Shown here: in pieces, positions 40,504 through 50,371 of the stretch
How the letters are laid out: each line of letters starts with the position of its first letter
Numbering within the stretch: the stretch's first letter is position 1
Assembly (NCBI RefSeq): GCF_037963765.1
Contig: NZ_CP150166.1
Span: 718,001 to 782,000 of the forward strand
DNA from: Sporosarcina sp. FSL W8-0480
GTDB taxonomy: Bacteria; Bacillota; Bacilli; Bacillales_A; Planococcaceae
Direction of reading: 5' to 3'
Length of the DNA stretch: 64,000 nucleotides
Made by a program: the position numbers and the translations under genes
Notes under the pieces: model-generated
Databases searched by the model: none
Told to the model about the DNA's origin: nothing
Seen by the model: the letters and a program-made list of their open reading frames with translations, nothing else

Positions 40504-41340
40504 ATGCCTGGTTGGGATATTATAACTAATATGAGTCCGATTGAAATACTTAAAAATATAGTGGATGTGCTTCTCGTTTGGTTCGTTTTCTATAAACTGA
40601 TCACAATCATAAAAGGGACGAAGGCAGTTCAGCTGTTAAAAGGAATTTTTGTCATTGTGTTCGCGCGCATTCTGACGGAATATCTTGGTCTAAACACATT
40701 GGGATGGATGATAGACCAAGTGCTGATGTTCGGTTTCCTTGCGATTATAATCATTTTCCAACCAGAGGTACGAAGAGCACTGGAGCAATTAGGCCGTGGT
40801 CGCCTCTTCGCACGATCCGCGATGCAGGAGGAAGAGGAACGAGATCGGCTTATCGAGGCATTTAGCAAATCGGTAAGTTACATGGCGAAGCGAAGGATTG
40901 GGGCACTTATCTCAATTGAACGGGAAACAGGGTTGAGCGAGTATATTGAAACTGGAATCCAGATGAATTCAAATGTCAGCTCAGAATTGTTGATCAATAT
41001 CTTTATCCCGAATACACCATTGCATGATGGGGCTGTCATCTTGCAGAAAAATCGGATTGCCGCAGCCGGTTGTTATTTACCACTTTCCGAAAACCCTTTT
41101 ATCTCAAAAGAATTAGGGACTCGTCATAGGGCGGCTCTTGGGATTAGTGAAGTGACCGATGCGATCACGATTGTCGTTTCGGAGGAAACGGGTGGTGTCA
41201 GCTTGACTGCAAATGGTGATATTAACCGCAATCTCTCGATGGATGAATTCGAAAAGCAGTTGCGACAAGTTTGGTTTGGAGTAGAGACTGAAACATCGCA
41301 AACTTCATTCTGGAAATGGGGGAAACGGAAAAATGGATAA
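40504..41340 (+). CDS. cdaA: Diadenylate cyclase CdaA
   Basis: CdaA (278 aa) makes the essential second messenger c-di-AMP, which controls potassium and cell-wall homeostasis. Three N-terminal transmembrane helices (VLLVWFVFYKLITIIKG and following) precede the DAC domain with its LHDGAVIL and GTRHRAALG active-site motifs. ATG 40504 follows AAGGTGGGG; the in-frame ATG 40486 lies upstream of that site. Its end overlaps cdaR by eight bases, in the conserved cdaA-cdaR-glmM operon. Confidence 0.96.
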   Translation: MPGWDIITNMSPIEILKNIVDVLLVWFVFYKLITIIKGTKAVQLLKGIFVIVFARILTEYLGLNTLGWMIDQVLMFGFLAIIIIFQPEVRRALEQLGRGRLFARSAMQEEEERDRLIEAFSKSVSYMAKRRIGALISIERETGLSEYIETGIQMNSNVSSELLINIFIPNTPLHDGAVILQKNRIAAAGCYLPLSENPFISKELGTRHRAALGISEVTDAITIVVSEETGGVSLTANGDINRNLSMDEFEKQLRQVWFGVETETSQTSFWKWGKRKNG

Positions 41341-42604
41341 GTTTATGGATCGCCCATGGTTTCTCCGGTTCACTGCATTGGCCCTTGCCATTATCTTGTT
41401 CTTTTCCGTCAAATCGGAAAACGAAAAAACGAATGGGGCAAGTATAGGCGACGCCGTTGATATCATCAAAGGCATTCCCCTTGAGGTGTACTATGATAAG
41501 GATAATTATGTCGTAACGGGAGCACCTGAAACAGTGGATGTTACAATTTCAGGTCCCTCAAGCCTTGTCCAGTCGGCAAAGTTGCTGAGAGATTTTACAT
41601 TGAAAGTCGATTTAAGAACGGAACCATTGGGCCGCCACACATTGGAAATTAAAACAGAGAACCTTTCCGATAAGTTAGATGTAAAATTGGAACCTAAAAC
41701 AATAGAGGTACTTTACGAAGAAAAAATCACTCAAACCTTCAGAGTGGATCCAGAATTGAATGAGCGACTGTTGGCGGAAGACTTTAATGTCGTCAAAATG
41801 GAAGTCGAGCCGGCAAGAATTGAAGTTACAGGTGCGAAAAGCGTAATTGAGGCAATTAGTTTCGTTAAAGTTTCAGTCACCGGTGATAACGGCATTAACA
41901 AATCCTTTAATCAAAAAGCTCGAGTTCGAGTTCTTGACCGGGATCTTAATAAACTAAATGTCAAAATCAATCCTGAAGAAGTAACGGTGATAGTGGAAGT
42001 CGAAGAGTATAATACCGAGGTCCCGATTGTTTTGAGGCAAAGAGGAGTCTCAGGTGAAAATGTCACAATAGATTCCATTTCCTCCGATTCGAAAACAGTA
42101 AAGCTTCATGGCCCGAAAAAGGTATTGGATACCATTAAGGAAATTGTGGTGGACGTGGATATCTCCAATGTGAAAGAAACCGAATCGGTTGAATTGAACA
42201 TTCCTAAACCAAAAGGCGTCTCTCAAATTTCGTTAGATAAAGTTAAAGTGAACATTTCCGCTACTGTAAAAAGCATTGAGGATCCACCCGACGTTTCGAT
42301 GGACACTGCTGATGTTGAAAATGTAACAAAGGAATTTAAAGACATTCCAGTTGATGTGAAAGGGCTGGATGAACGATTCACAAGTGTTTTTCGAAAACCG
42401 GCAGATGGGAAAGTAGACTTAACCATCACAGCAAAACCGGAAGTGATTAACGCTCTAAGTATCGCGGATTTCAAAGTGAGTGTCGATGCTTCTAAAGCGG
42501 ATAGTGAGGGTGAGTATATCTATCCGTTGTCTGTGGAAGGCCCGGATAATATTGCCTGGAAGCTTTCAGAAGAAGAAGTAACGATGGAAGTAAAGCTTGC
42601 TTGA
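41333..42604 (+). CDS. cdaR: CdaA regulatory protein CdaR (YbbR domains)
   Basis: CdaR (423 aa) is a membrane-anchored protein that modulates CdaA. After an N-terminal transmembrane segment (FTALALAIILFFSVK) come repeated YbbR domains, seen as recurring blocks like IPLEVYYDK, VPIVLRQRGVSGENV and IPVDVKGLDERF. The start lies within the cdaA end. No cysteine is present, as expected for an extracytoplasmic Gram-positive protein. Confidence 0.93.
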   Translation: MDKFMDRPWFLRFTALALAIILFFSVKSENEKTNGASIGDAVDIIKGIPLEVYYDKDNYVVTGAPETVDVTISGPSSLVQSAKLLRDFTLKVDLRTEPLGRHTLEIKTENLSDKLDVKLEPKTIEVLYEEKITQTFRVDPELNERLLAEDFNVVKMEVEPARIEVTGAKSVIEAISFVKVSVTGDNGINKSFNQKARVRVLDRDLNKLNVKINPEEVTVIVEVEEYNTEVPIVLRQRGVSGENVTIDSISSDSKTVKLHGPKKVLDTIKEIVVDVDISNVKETESVELNIPKPKGVSQISLDKVKVNISATVKSIEDPPDVSMDTADVENVTKEFKDIPVDVKGLDERFTSVFRKPADGKVDLTITAKPEVINALSIADFKVSVDASKADSEGEYIYPLSVEGPDNIAWKLSEEEVTMEVKLA

Positions 42605-42647
42605 CGATGAAGAAGCTGTTATACATCATTGAAAGGGAGTATGAATA

Positions 42648-44000
42648 ATGACAAAGTATTTCGGGACGGATGGCGTCCGTGGGATTGCAAATAAAGAACT
42701 AACGCCTGAGCTGGCTTTTAAACTAGGAAGAATCGGTGGCTATGTGTTGACGAAGGATGCTCAGGAGCCATCCCAAGTGCTTGTTGGCCGGGATACCCGC
42801 ATTTCAGGTCATATGTTGGAGAACGCATTGATTGCCGGGCTTTTATCAGTAGGAATTGAAGTAATGAGACTTGGTGTAATCAGTACACCGGGTGTTGCAT
42901 ATTTGACCCGAGCAATGAACGCTGAGGCGGGTGTCATGATTTCAGCATCCCATAATCCAGTTGAGGATAACGGCATTAAGTTCTTCGGTGCGGATGGATT
43001 TAAGCTGACGGACGAGCAGGAAGACGAGATTGAAATCCTTTTGAATTCAGATTCAGATCATTTACCACGTCCTATTGGTGGTGAGGTGGGTACAGTAACG
43101 GATTACTTCGAGGGTGGACATAAATATATCCAATACTTGAAGCAGACAGTTGACGAGGAGTTCACTGACCTCCATATCGCATTGGATTGTGCGCACGGTG
43201 CAACATCTTCTTTGGCAACACATGTATTTGCAGACTTGGATGCAGATTTGACGACGATGGGTGCTTCTCCAAATGGATTGAACATTAATGATGGTGTCGG
43301 TTCAACTCATCCAGAAGTTCTAAGTAAACTTGTGGTTGAAAAAGGTGCGGATATTGGACTTGCTTTTGATGGTGATGGAGATCGTCTCATCGCAGTCGAT
43401 GAATTGGGGCGAATTGTCGATGGAGATCAGATCATGTTCATTATAGGAAGTCATCTCCACTCAAAAGGAAGGCTGAAATCAGATACAATCGTTTCAACAA
43501 TTATGAGTAACCTTGGCTTTTACAAGGCGTTGGATCAAAACGGTATGATGAGTGTCAAAGCTGCCGTTGGTGACCGATATGTTGTAGAAGAAATGAAAAA
43601 AGGTGGTTACAATCTTGGAGGGGAACAATCTGGTCATATCATCCTCCTTGATTACAATACAACTGGTGACGGCTTATTGACTGCCTTACAACTTGTTAAC
43701 ATTATGAAAAGGACAGGCAAGAAGCTGTCGGAACTTGCAAGTGGAATGACGATTTATCCACAGGAACTTGTGAATGTTCGTGTAACGGATAAAAACAAAG
43801 TCACTGAAAATGACCGCGTCGCAGCAATCATTAAGCAAGTTGAAGAGGAGATGGCTGGAAACGGCAGGGTACTTGTCCGTCCATCCGGCACAGAGCCTCT
43901 TGTCCGAGTTATGGTGGAAGCACCGGATCATGATGCATGTGAACGGTATGTAAACGAAATTGCACAAGTCGTGCGAGAAGAAATGGGAACTGAAGAATGA
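42648..44000 (+). CDS. glmM: Phosphoglucosamine mutase
   Basis: GlmM (450 aa) converts glucosamine-6-phosphate to glucosamine-1-phosphate for peptidoglycan synthesis. The phosphoserine loop [14 protein letters not shown] near residue 100, the metal loop [12 protein letters not shown] and the phosphate-binding [12 protein letters not shown] are present. GAAAGGGAG precedes ATG 42648. glmS does not follow here; the operon ends at a terminator. Confidence 0.97.
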   Translation: MTKYFGTDGVRGIANKELTPELAFKLGRIGGYVLTKDAQEPSQVLVGRDTRISGHMLENALIAGLLSVGIEVMRLGVISTPGVAYLTRAMNAEAGVMISASHNPVEDNGIKFFGADGFKLTDEQEDEIEILLNSDSDHLPRPIGGEVGTVTDYFEGGHKYIQYLKQTVDEEFTDLHIALDCAHGATSSLATHVFADLDADLTTMGASPNGLNINDGVGSTHPEVLSKLVVEKGADIGLAFDGDGDRLIAVDELGRIVDGDQIMFIIGSHLHSKGRLKSDTIVSTIMSNLGFYKALDQNGMMSVKAAVGDRYVVEEMKKGGYNLGGEQSGHIILLDYNTTGDGLLTALQLVNIMKRTGKKLSELASGMTIYPQELVNVRVTDKNKVTENDRVAAIIKQVEEEMAGNGRVLVRPSGTEPLVRVMVEAPDHDACERYVNEIAQVVREEMGTEE

Positions 44001-44003
44001 CGG

Positions 44004-44042
44004 AAAATAGGAACTCCTTGAAAAAGGGTTCCTATTTTTTTT
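44004..44042 (+). terminator. Terminator after glmM
   Basis: AAAATAGGAAC (44004-44014) pairs with GTTCCTATTTT (44028-44038), followed by T. Confidence 0.93.
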
Positions 44043-44057
44043 GGATTAAATTATATG

Positions 44058-44087
44058 AAAAAATCGCATCCTCAGTTGGATGCGATT
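44058..44087 (-). terminator. Terminator of pstS-pstC-pstA
   Basis: On the minus strand AATCGCATCC...GGATGCGATT (44062-44071 with 44078-44087) is followed by TTTTTTC. It ends the pst operon, convergent with glmM. Confidence 0.9.
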
Positions 44088-44098
44088 ATATTGCTAAA

Positions 44099-44983
44099 TT
44101 AAAATACCCGCTGGAATTTGTTTCGGATGATGATCGCTGTTGAATTCAAGATGAAGAGTGCCACAAGCAGAACGATAATTGTAGCAGCTGCCAAATTGGC
44201 GTACTCCGCAACTAATGAAGCGTCTAACGTCCAGTAATAGATTTGAACCGGTAACACAGTAAAGCGATCCAAAATTCCACCCGGGAACGGGATAAGTAAA
44301 GCAGGTATGCCTATGACCACAAGAGGAGCCGTTTCACCGATTGCACGCGAGAGAGCAAGAATCGCACCAGTCAAAATTCCTGGAAGTGCTGCCGGTAAGA
44401 TGACCCGCTGTATTGTCTGCCATTTCGTTGCACCAAGTCCGTAAGCTGCTTCACTTAAAAAGAAAGGAATGGAACGGATTGCTTCTTGGCTCGCAACAAT
44501 TACAATCGGCAATATCAATAAAGACATCGCCAAACCACCGGCAAGGACAACGTTTCCAAGGTTCATGGCCCGGACAAAAACCGTCATTCCAAGGATTCCA
44601 TAAACAATCGAGGGAACGCCAGCTAAATTGGAGATGTTCGTTTGAATGAAGTCAAGTACGCGACCTTTCTTTGCATACATCTCCAAATATATGGCGGTGC
44701 CAACGCCTATAAACATCGTAACTGGAGCAACAACAAGCATGAGCCAAAATGTGCCTAATATTGCTCCCATAATGCCTGCACGTTCCGGTTGAGTCGATAA
44801 TTTATTAGTTAGGAAATCAAAATTAATGAAACCAATGCCATCAGCTATGACTTTGGACAGTAAAACGACTAAAAAGAACAGTCCGAAGAAGGCGGCTAAC
44901 ATGAAAATTGTCTTCGAGAATTTATTCAAAAGCAAGCGGAACTTGGTACGACGGATATGTTGTTTTTCGCTCAGTTGATTCAT
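44099..44983 (-). CDS. pstA: Phosphate ABC transporter permease PstA
   Basis: PstA (294 aa) is one of two membrane subunits of the high-affinity phosphate transporter. Six hydrophobic segments and the permease coupling motif EAAYGLGATKWQTIQRVILPAA-type EAA loop (near residue 190) are visible. ATG 44983 follows GGGAGG; the longer open frame overlaps pstC. It starts one base after the pstC stop. Confidence 0.95.
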   Translation of the reverse strand: MNQLSEKQHIRRTKFRLLLNKFSKTIFMLAAFFGLFFLVVLLSKVIADGIGFINFDFLTNKLSTQPERAGIMGAILGTFWLMLVVAPVTMFIGVGTAIYLEMYAKKGRVLDFIQTNISNLAGVPSIVYGILGMTVFVRAMNLGNVVLAGGLAMSLLILPIVIVASQEAIRSIPFFLSEAAYGLGATKWQTIQRVILPAALPGILTGAILALSRAIGETAPLVVIGIPALLIPFPGGILDRFTVLPVQIYYWTLDASLVAEYANLAAATIIVLLVALFILNSTAIIIRNKFQRVF

Positions 44984-44984
44984 T

Positions 44985-45938
44985 TTAGTATTCCTCCCTG
45001 AATTTCTTGGAAACGGCTCTTGCAAGAAGATTCATAATGAGTGTGAAAACGAATAGGGTCATAGCTACTGCATATAGACTGTAATAGACCGTCGTTCCTG
45101 TAGCGGCATCTCCGCCAGTTACTTCAACGATATAAGCAGTCATCGTCTGCATCGATTGTGTAATGTCGAACGTAAAGTTTTTCGTACTACCGCTTGCGAT
45201 TGTCACAATCATCGTTTCCCCGATGGCACGTGAAATGCCAAGTACGAAAGAAGCGATAATGCCGGATAAAGCTGCTGGTATGACAACTTTCCGTGTCACT
45301 TCAAGCTTAGTCGCTCCTAATCCAGCCGCCCCATCACGCATTGCAGTTGGTACTGAGCTCATTGCGTCTTCAGATAATGAGGCAATCATCGGAATGATCA
45401 TGACACCCATGACTAAGCCTGGGCTAAGGATATTCGTCGCTTGTAGACTTGGGATGAACTCGCGTAATAAAGGCGTCACAAATGTAAAAGCGAAGAAACC
45501 GTAGACAATTGTTGGGACGCCGGCAAGTAGCTCAAGAATCGGCTTAACCACTTTACGTACTTTAGGAGATGCATATTCGCTTAAGTAAATAGCCGCCATC
45601 AAGCCGATTGGTGCAGCAACCAAAAGTGCGATTAAAGAAGAAGTGACAGTTCCCATCAATAGAGGAAGCACTCCGAATTCAGGGTTCTGGCTAAGTGGCT
45701 TCAATACGGTTCCCGTAAAGAAGTCGAGGAATGGCACCCGTTTGAAAAACTCCACCGTTTCGGATAACAACGTCCATATGATGCCAATAGTCGTTAGGAC
45801 AGAAATTGAGGCGATAAGTGAGAGAAAAATAGGAATTGCTTTTTCAACTTTCCTTTTGATTGAATTCCCGCGTTGGTTTTGGTCGATCATTTCACGGATA
45901 TTCACTTTATCCTTCTTAGTCATTCCTTGGTTTATCAT
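44985..45938 (-). CDS. pstC: Phosphate ABC transporter permease PstC
   Basis: PstC (317 aa) pairs with PstA in the membrane. Six hydrophobic segments and the EAA-type loop DGAAGLGATKLEVTRKVV are present; AGVPTIVYGFFAF is a typical pore segment. ATG 45938 follows GAAGGAG with eight-base spacing; the open frame extends upstream to 45998 but that part lacks a ribosome-binding site. Confidence 0.95.
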   Translation of the reverse strand: MINQGMTKKDKVNIREMIDQNQRGNSIKRKVEKAIPIFLSLIASISVLTTIGIIWTLLSETVEFFKRVPFLDFFTGTVLKPLSQNPEFGVLPLLMGTVTSSLIALLVAAPIGLMAAIYLSEYASPKVRKVVKPILELLAGVPTIVYGFFAFTFVTPLLREFIPSLQATNILSPGLVMGVMIIPMIASLSEDAMSSVPTAMRDGAAGLGATKLEVTRKVVIPAALSGIIASFVLGISRAIGETMIVTIASGSTKNFTFDITQSMQTMTAYIVEVTGGDAATGTTVYYSLYAVAMTLFVFTLIMNLLARAVSKKFREEY

Positions 45939-46003
45939 AAGTGGAACTCCTTCCATTAAGGTACAAGAGGATGAGAGCTTTAAGTCGCCCTCATCCACTT
46001 AGT

Positions 46004-46978
46004 TTATTTTAGGCCTTCTAAGAAGCTGATGTTTTCTTTAACTTCAGTTTCAGGAATTGGAGCAAAGCCCGTTTCGCCTGCAAATTTATTAATATTGTTC
46101 ATGACGTAAATTGCAAAGTCTTTAACTTGTGGTTTTTCTTTTGCATGGTTCACATTCAAATAAGTGAAGACCGGGCGAGTGAAGTCAGCGTAGTCACCAT
46201 CTTCAGCAATTGTATCAAGTGCTGGCTCGACAGGACCGTTACCGAAGTCTACTGAAACAGCATTCAACTTATCTTGGTTGTTAACGTAGTAACCGAATCC
46301 AAAGAATGCGATACCGTTCTTGTCTTCAGAAACAAGGTTTACAAGAGTTGAATACTCTTGTTGCAAGTTGACAGAGCTATCCATATCTTGCTTATCGAGA
46401 ATTTTTTCATAGAAGAATTCATATGTTCCGTGGTTTTCATTCGGTCCCATAGCTTTGATTTTTTCGTTTGGCCAATCAGGATTGATGTCTGACCATTTTT
46501 CGACTGTGCTATCTGCAAGGAAAATGCTGATCAATTCTTCAGGTGTCATTTCAGTTGCCCAATCGTTGTCTTTATTGATAACGAATGTAAGACCATCTAA
46601 AGCAACTTTCAATTCTTTCACTTCAATACCAAGCTTTTCTGCTTCAGCAGCTTCTTCATCTTTAATGTTACGGGATGCATCGTTAAAGTCCGTTCCGTTT
46701 TCAACAAGGAATTTCTTGAAACCTGCGCTTGTTCCAGCACGGCTCACTTCTACGGATACGTTCTCTTGTTCGTTAATCATGTATTCTTCAGCAAGACGAG
46801 CCATAAGCGGGTACACAGTTCCGGAACCGTCGATGGCGACGCTGCCTTCCAGACTTGCGCTTTTCGCGGACGCATTATTCTTTTCCGATTTGGCGGAATC
46901 GTCATCTTCACCACATGCCGCAAGAACTACCGCAAAAGCAGCGATGATCATGAATAAAAGAAACTTGTTGAACTTCAT
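46004..46978 (-). CDS. pstS: Phosphate-binding lipoprotein PstS
   Basis: PstS (324 aa) captures phosphate outside the membrane. A signal peptide ends in the lipobox LAAC (residues 19-22). The mature protein has IDGSGTVYPLMARLAEEY and SRAGTSAGFKKF, with the phosphate-binding S/T and R residues of the family. GGGGAGGATT precedes the ATG. It is the first gene after the Pho boxes at 47056-47094 and is followed by pstC and pstA. Confidence 0.95.
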   Translation of the reverse strand: MKFNKFLLFMIIAAFAVVLAACGEDDDSAKSEKNNASAKSASLEGSVAIDGSGTVYPLMARLAEEYMINEQENVSVEVSRAGTSAGFKKFLVENGTDFNDASRNIKDEEAAEAEKLGIEVKELKVALDGLTFVINKDNDWATEMTPEELISIFLADSTVEKWSDINPDWPNEKIKAMGPNENHGTYEFFYEKILDKQDMDSSVNLQQEYSTLVNLVSEDKNGIAFFGFGYYVNNQDKLNAVSVDFGNGPVEPALDTIAEDGDYADFTRPVFTYLNVNHAKEKPQVKDFAIYVMNNINKFAGETGFAPIPETEVKENISFLEGLK

Positions 46979-47040
46979 TGATAAATCCTCCCCTGAGTTA
47001 TGTTCTAATGTAAATGAAGGATTTCTCCCTCACAACTAAT

Positions 47041-47094
47041 ATCTTAAAGGATGATTATTAAGTGAGTGTTGTTAAAATGTAAATGTATTGTAAA
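47041..47094 (-). promoter_or_regulatory. Pho box array and promoter of pstS
   Basis: Read on the minus strand, TTTACA, TTTACA, ACAACA and TTAATA follow at exact 11-bp intervals (47089-47094, 47078-47083, 47067-47072, 47056-47061), the arrangement bound by PhoP in Bacillus. A TAAGAT -10 (47041-47046) follows ten bases later. Confidence 0.82.
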
Positions 47095-47114
47095 TATATT
47101 GTTTTATGAATAAA

Positions 47115-47145
47115 TAAAAACCCGCTTTTAATAAGCGGGTTTTTC
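47115..47145 (-). terminator. Terminator after pstB
   Basis: AAACCCGCTT pairs with AAGCGGGTTT (about 47118-47127 with 47133-47142), flanked by A and T runs. It separates pstB from pstS. Confidence 0.92.
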
Positions 47146-47147
47146 AT

Positions 47148-47966
47148 TCATCCGAATCGACCATTAATATAGTCGTCCGTCAACTTATCTGAAGGGGTAT
47201 TGAAGATTGTTGTTGTCCGATCTTCTTCAATCACTTCACCGTTAAGGAAAAATGCAGTGCGATCGGAAATACGAGCGGCTTGCTGCATATTATGTGTAAC
47301 GATAGCGATTGTCACATCATTTTTAATGCCATGAATCAATTCTTCGATTTTATGAGTAGAAACCGGGTCAAGCGCAGAAGTCGGTTCGTCCATCAAGATC
47401 ACTTCTGGATCGATCGCGAGGCAACGGGCAATACATAACCGTTGTTGTTGTCCACCAGAAAGGCCGTACGCGCTTTTATGGAGACGGTCTTTCACTTCAT
47501 CCCATAGAGCAGCTTTCTTCAAGCTTTCTTCTACTATCATATCGAGCGTAGCTTTGTTACGAATGCCATGTACCCGCGGACCAAACGCGATATTTTCATA
47601 AATCGATTTTGGAAATGGATTCGGCTTCTGAAATACCATGCCGACTTTGGAACGTAAAATTTCTACAGGCATTGCTTTCCCCAAGATATTATTCCCTTTG
47701 AAAGTGACATTGCCTGAAATGGTGACATCCGTTGCAGTTTCGACCATTCGATTCAACGTTTTTAGAAATGTCGATTTCCCACAACCGGACGGGCCGATAA
47801 TCGCAGTCACTTCGCGTTCGTTAATGTCCAACTCAATATTTTTCAAGGCATGTGATGTGCCGTACCATAGATTTAAACCATTCGTTTCATAGATCGGCTT
47901 TACCCAATTTTCGTTCTTGACGACTGATAACGTCTTTTCTTTTCTTCGTTCATGCACTAAAGTCAT
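47148..47966 (-). CDS. pstB: Phosphate ABC transporter ATPase PstB
   Basis: PstB (272 aa) powers phosphate uptake. [18 protein letters not shown] (Walker A), [17 protein letters not shown] (signature) and [13 protein letters not shown] (Walker B) are intact. ATG 47966 follows AGGAGG. Unusually it lies upstream of pstS rather than after pstA, as a separate unit with its own Pho boxes and terminator. No phoU is nearby. Confidence 0.96.
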   Translation of the reverse strand: MTLVHERRKEKTLSVVKNENWVKPIYETNGLNLWYGTSHALKNIELDINEREVTAIIGPSGCGKSTFLKTLNRMVETATDVTISGNVTFKGNNILGKAMPVEILRSKVGMVFQKPNPFPKSIYENIAFGPRVHGIRNKATLDMIVEESLKKAALWDEVKDRLHKSAYGLSGGQQQRLCIARCLAIDPEVILMDEPTSALDPVSTHKIEELIHGIKNDVTIAIVTHNMQQAARISDRTAFFLNGEVIEEDRTTTIFNTPSDKLTDDYINGRFG

Positions 47967-48001
47967 TTGCTATCCTCCTATTGGATTGAGACTTTAGTTA
48001 A

Positions 48002-48055
48002 AGTATAGAGAATGAATGTTGAGTGGATATGAAGGGTTTGTAAAGGATTTGTAAA
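48002..48055 (-). promoter_or_regulatory. Pho box array and promoter of pstB
   Basis: On the minus strand TTTACA, TTTACA, TTCATA and TCAACA follow at 11-bp intervals (48050-48055, 48039-48044, 48028-48033, 48017-48022), then TATACT as -10 (48002-48007). The layout repeats that before pstS. Confidence 0.85.
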
Positions 48056-48082
48056 AGAGGATTAATAGACCGATTTAGTGTG

Positions 48083-48124
48083 AGTCGGTGATATCGCGCA
48101 GAAGGTCGGTGATAAGTTACTTCT
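48083..48124 (+). repeat. Array C1: two 21-bp modules with the GTCGGTGATA core
   Basis: AGTCGGTGATATCG at 48083 and GGTCGGTGATAAGT at 48104 are spaced 21 bp. The core is the same as in array C2 at 52528, four kilobases away. It lies between the ytoQ terminator and the pstB Pho boxes. Confidence 0.8.
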
Positions 48125-48129
48125 GACAA

Positions 48130-48160
48130 TTAAAAAGACTATCCCCCTTCGGATAGTCCT
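48130..48160 (-). terminator. Terminator after ytoQ
   Basis: On the minus strand GGACTATCC...GGATAGTC is followed by TTTTTAA (48133-48158). Confidence 0.88.
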
Positions 48161-48165
48161 CAATT

Positions 48166-48606
48166 TCAATCGAAAATATACTTTAAAGCCTTCACCGCTT
48201 GGTCGACGTTTTCAACGGTGGCATGTGCTTTGCGTGATAGTTCTTTCAGTGGGTGATGATGCTGCTCGTTACGGATCAGGATGAGCGGCTTCCCATAGGC
48301 CACTGCGGCACTCGCATCCATTGCCGTGTTCCATTGCTTATATTGTTCCCCGAAAAGCGCGATGACAAGATCCGCCTTCTTCATTAAAATCTCAGTACGC
48401 AAGTTATTGAAGCTTGAAGCGGCGGCATCTTTGAAGATGGCATTCGGTTGCTTGCCTAAAATCTCTTCCCCGATATTGTCGGAACGGTCGTGGTCTTCCA
48501 TCGGTCCGACGAAATCGATTGGCAACTTCAAAGCTGCTGCCTTCTGCTTCACCTCTTCACGCCACGAAGTATGGATTTCACCAGCAAGATATACAGTCAA
48601 TCTCAT
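48166..48606 (-). CDS. ytoQ: YtoQ family protein
   Basis: A 146-residue soluble protein matching the YtoQ family (MRLTVYLAGEIHTSWREEV, and ADLVIALFGEQYKQWNTAMDA-type core near residue 80). The fold resembles nucleoside deoxyribosyltransferase-like proteins (short N-terminal AGE motif, YGKPLILI strand), but the function is not established. GGAGGG precedes ATG 48606. It is transcribed toward pstB but ends at its own terminator. Confidence 0.88.
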   Translation of the reverse strand: MRLTVYLAGEIHTSWREEVKQKAAALKLPIDFVGPMEDHDRSDNIGEEILGKQPNAIFKDAAASSFNNLRTEILMKKADLVIALFGEQYKQWNTAMDASAAVAYGKPLILIRNEQHHHPLKELSRKAHATVENVDQAVKALKYIFD

Positions 48607-48661
48607 TAAAAATCCCTCCTCTATATGTTAGCTCCATTATAGCATTCATTCCCAAATAAGA

Positions 48662-48690
48662 TTGCCTGCAACTGCCTGAAAGATTAGAAT
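48662..48690 (+). promoter_or_regulatory. Promoter of the amidohydrolase gene
   Basis: TTGCCT (48662-48667) and TAGAAT (48685-48690) are 17 bp apart, 22 bp before the start codon. Confidence 0.6.
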
Positions 48691-48711
48691 ATAGGTAAGG
48701 GGGTAGTCTTT

Positions 48712-50280
48712 ATGAAAATTATTTGGAGTAATGGGAAGCTATATACGATGGAAAATGAAGGAGAAACAGTAGAAGCGATTCTAACCCAAAACGGTAAAAT
48801 CATTGCAGTTGGCAATTATGATGAATTGGTGAATGAAGCGGATATGGGGATTAGCCTAAAAGGGGCTGTCCTTTATCCAGGGTTCATCGACAACCATATG
48901 CATATGATTGGGCATGGGCAGAAATTGCTCAGTTTGGATCTGTCCAAGGCGAAGTCTGCTGATGACATGATGGACATGCTCATGAATGCCCATCCTGATT
49001 TGAAAGAGGATGAGTGGTTCATTGGCGAAGGATGGAATGAAAACAATTTTTCCGATAAAAAAATCTTTACGCGCTACGAACTGGATAAGGTGACAACTTC
49101 ACCGATGTTGCTGAAACGGACATGCAGGCATGCAGCGCTTGTTAACTCAAAGGCTTTGGAGCTTGCCGGTATTACGAAAGATACACCTGATCCGGATGAT
49201 GGGGTGATCGGGCGGGATGAAAATGGAGAGCCGAACGGTTTGCTGAAGGAAGGCCCGATGGATCGACTGTTGCAGCTAATACCGGAACCGACAGAGGAAA
49301 TGCTCACGAAGGCGCTTGAGAAATCGGTGGATGATCTGCTGTCGCTTGGACTGACGGGTGCTGTTACGGATGACCTTGGTTATTATGGCGATTATAGAAA
49401 TCCGCTACAGGCATTTAGAAATGTACTTGGTGAAGAGAAGAAATTCCGTGCTCATTTATTGCGCAGGTCGACCGTATTTACGCAATTGATGGAAGATGAA
49501 GCGACTTATGATGAACCTTGGATTGAGCCGGGGGAAATGAAGTTCTTCATCGATGGTGCGCTTGGTGGAAGCACTGCACTGTTAAGCGAACCTTACGCGG
49601 ATAATCCATCCACTTCAGGTACAGCTGTAGTAACAGATGAGGAAATTGATGAACTTGTGGCGACTGCCCGTAAATATGGACAAGCTGTTGCGATGCATAT
49701 GATCGGGGACGGGGCTGTTGAGAAAGGATTGGACGCAATCGAACGTCATCCAGTGCCTGAAGGGAAGCGCGATCGACTTATCCATGTGAATGTGTTGCGT
49801 GATGATTTGGTGGAGCGAATGAAAAAACTTCCAGTCGTGCTCGACATTCAGCCAGTTTTTGTATCATCCGATTTTCCGTGGGTGATGGACCGCTTAGGAG
49901 AAGAACGTTTGGACTGGGCATACGCGTGGAAACGTCTTCTTGATGAAGGCTTCATTTGTGGGGCTGGGTCAGATGCGCCAATTGAGGAGGTCAATCCGTT
50001 ATTAGGTATATATGCGGCAGTGACGAGGAGGAAACCTAACGAGACGCATGAAGGGTATTTGCCGAAAGAGAAGCTGAGTCGATTTGAAGCGGTCGGTTTA
50101 TTCACAACGGGTGCTGCCGCAACAATCGGAAAGGCGGATTCCCGAGGGAAGCTCTCAGTCGGTTTCGATGCGGACTTTACGGTTCTTGATAAGGATTTGT
50201 TTGAGGTGGATGAAGAGGAAATCCTTGATGCGACTGTTGTTTTGACGGTTGTAGCGGGAGATTTGATGTATCCAAGATGA
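48712..50280 (+). CDS. Amidohydrolase, YtcJ/Amidohydro_3 family
   Basis: A 522-residue metal-dependent hydrolase. GFIDNHMHMIGHG has the H-x-H metal motif near residue 62; FIDGALGGSTALLSEPYADN, MHMIGDGAVEKGLDAIE and CGAGSDAPIEEVNPL carry the later metal and catalytic residues, and a C-terminal SVGFDADFTVLDKD strand belongs to the composite beta domain. The substrate is unknown; relatives hydrolyse N-substituted formamides. AAGGGGG precedes ATG 48712. Single-gene unit with its own terminator. Confidence 0.93.
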   Translation: MKIIWSNGKLYTMENEGETVEAILTQNGKIIAVGNYDELVNEADMGISLKGAVLYPGFIDNHMHMIGHGQKLLSLDLSKAKSADDMMDMLMNAHPDLKEDEWFIGEGWNENNFSDKKIFTRYELDKVTTSPMLLKRTCRHAALVNSKALELAGITKDTPDPDDGVIGRDENGEPNGLLKEGPMDRLLQLIPEPTEEMLTKALEKSVDDLLSLGLTGAVTDDLGYYGDYRNPLQAFRNVLGEEKKFRAHLLRRSTVFTQLMEDEATYDEPWIEPGEMKFFIDGALGGSTALLSEPYADNPSTSGTAVVTDEEIDELVATARKYGQAVAMHMIGDGAVEKGLDAIERHPVPEGKRDRLIHVNVLRDDLVERMKKLPVVLDIQPVFVSSDFPWVMDRLGEERLDWAYAWKRLLDEGFICGAGSDAPIEEVNPLLGIYAAVTRRKPNETHEGYLPKEKLSRFEAVGLFTTGAAATIGKADSRGKLSVGFDADFTVLDKDLFEVDEEEILDATVVLTVVAGDLMYPR

Positions 50281-50294
50281 TAACATATTTGGGG

Positions 50295-50333
50295 GAAGAT
50301 AACATGATGGTAATCGTCTGTTATCTTCTTTTT
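50295..50333 (+). terminator. Terminator after the amidohydrolase gene
   Basis: GAAGATAACA (50295-50304) pairs perfectly with TGTTATCTTC (50319-50328), followed by five T. Confidence 0.9.
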
Positions 50334-50371
50334 AGTATGTTAGATATTCAAGAAGGAAAGGGGAGAAATGT

